Part shown: positions 5,864-6,054 of the stretch, in pieces
Layout of the letters: the number at the start of each line of letters is the position of its first letter
How positions within the stretch are numbered: position 1 is the first letter of the stretch
Assembly (NCBI GenBank): GCA_019309945.1
Contig: JAFDFH010000165.1
Location: forward strand, 1 to 6,054
Direction of reading: 5' to 3'
Origin: Deltaproteobacteria bacterium
GTDB taxonomy: Bacteria; Desulfobacterota; Desulfobacteria; Desulfobacterales; JAFDFH01
Length of the DNA stretch: 6,054 bases
Position numbers and translations under genes: made by a program
Notes under the pieces: model-generated
The model's database searches: none
What the model saw: the letters and a program-made list of their open reading frames with translations, nothing else
Told to the model about the DNA's origin: nothing

Positions 5864-5871
5864 AGCTTAAT
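5864..5871. repeat. Right target-site duplication, AGCTTAAT
   Basis: This exact copy of the octamer at 5576-5583 directly follows the right inverted repeat of the element. Together the two copies fix the element ends at 5584 and 5863. Confidence 0.75.
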
Positions 5872-5942
5872 ATAATGTTTTATAACTAATTTTTTATATC
5901 TTGACGTAGGTTTTTAATGGAATTACAAAGGAAAGACTAGCT
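5872..5942. other. Short AT-rich spacer, no gene
   Basis: Nothing coding is seen. A weak plus-strand promoter-like pair, TTGACG (5901-5906) and TACAAA (5924-5929) with a 17-bp spacer, is present, but it points into the palindromic repeat and has no visible gene to serve. The perfect palindrome ACTAGCTAGT (5936-5945) sits at the border with the next repeat. Confidence 0.4.
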
Positions 5943-6054
5943 AGTGCCCATCCAGAAACGGTCTTTTTGCCCGATCTCTGCGTTATGCTCAAAATTTTAT
6001 CCTCGGAATATCAACTATATGCCTGTGGTAAAATTTTTCGCAGGCCTTGATCTC
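5943..6054. repeat. Large palindromic repeat, truncated by the right window edge
   Basis: AAAATTTTA (5991-5999) and TAAAATTTT (6029-6037) are opposite arms around a centre near 6014, where ATAT-CAAC-TATAT forms the tip. Further out the left side reads TTTTTGCCCGATCTC (5964-5978) and the right side ends GGCCTTGATCTC at the window edge, so the outer right arm appears to be cut off. From memory, palindromes beginning CCATCCAGAAACGG recur between genes in deltaproteobacterial genomes; this was not searched. It is unrelated in sequence to the palindrome at 3502-3626. The left border is approximate. Confidence 0.6.

Noticed and set aside
5871..5876. Perfect TATAAT on the plus strand as a promoter
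   Set aside because: No -35 box lies at proper spacing and no plus-strand gene follows.
5901..5929. TTGACG/TACAAA pair as a plus-strand promoter
   Set aside because: The -10 match is weak, and no ORF of any length follows before the palindrome and window edge.

Overview
The window looks like a stretch of chromosome from a Gram-negative anaerobe, most likely a sulfate-reducing or related deltaproteobacterium (Desulfobacterota, Desulfobacterales-like). This is inferred from three things: moderate GC content, a soluble multi-PAS histidine kinase with a Cys-rich PAS motif of a type common in that group, and several intergenic palindromic repeats resembling those I associate with those genomes. 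No rRNA, tRNA or CRISPR array was seen, so taxonomy is inference only.

All recognisable genes lie on the minus strand, so transcription runs from right to left. From upstream to downstream they are: a small PPC/DUF296-domain protein (4803-5267), a branched-chain amino acid aminotransferase IlvE (3697-4761), a eukaryotic-type UTP-glucose-1-phosphate uridylyltransferase (2054-3445), a soluble NarL-type sensor histidine kinase (215-1804), and the start of its partner response regulator (1-249, cut by the window edge). The DUF296 and ilvE genes are tightly packed and probably form one operon. The kinase and regulator overlap by 35 bp and clearly form a two-component pair. The uridylyltransferase stands alone, with about 250 bp of non-coding DNA on each side.

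The rest is intergenic and rich in structure. A long hairpin (1984-2039) follows the uridylyltransferase gene and may end its transcript. A 125-bp near-perfect palindrome (3502-3626), with a second solitary arm motif beside it (3634-3653), separates ilvE from the uridylyltransferase gene.

The last 787 bp (5268-6054) hold no convincing gene. They contain an AT-rich leader with small palindromes upstream of the DUF296 gene, then a 280-bp non-coding MITE-like element (5584-5863). That element has 13-bp terminal inverted repeats, 13-bp subterminal inverted repeats, internal hairpins and a perfect 8-bp target-site duplication. A third, unrelated palindromic repeat (from about 5943) runs off the right edge.

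The protein genes are ordinary housekeeping and signalling functions. The most notable content is the density of three different palindromic or MITE-like families around the DUF296-ilvE operon. I saw no convincing new multi-gene system.
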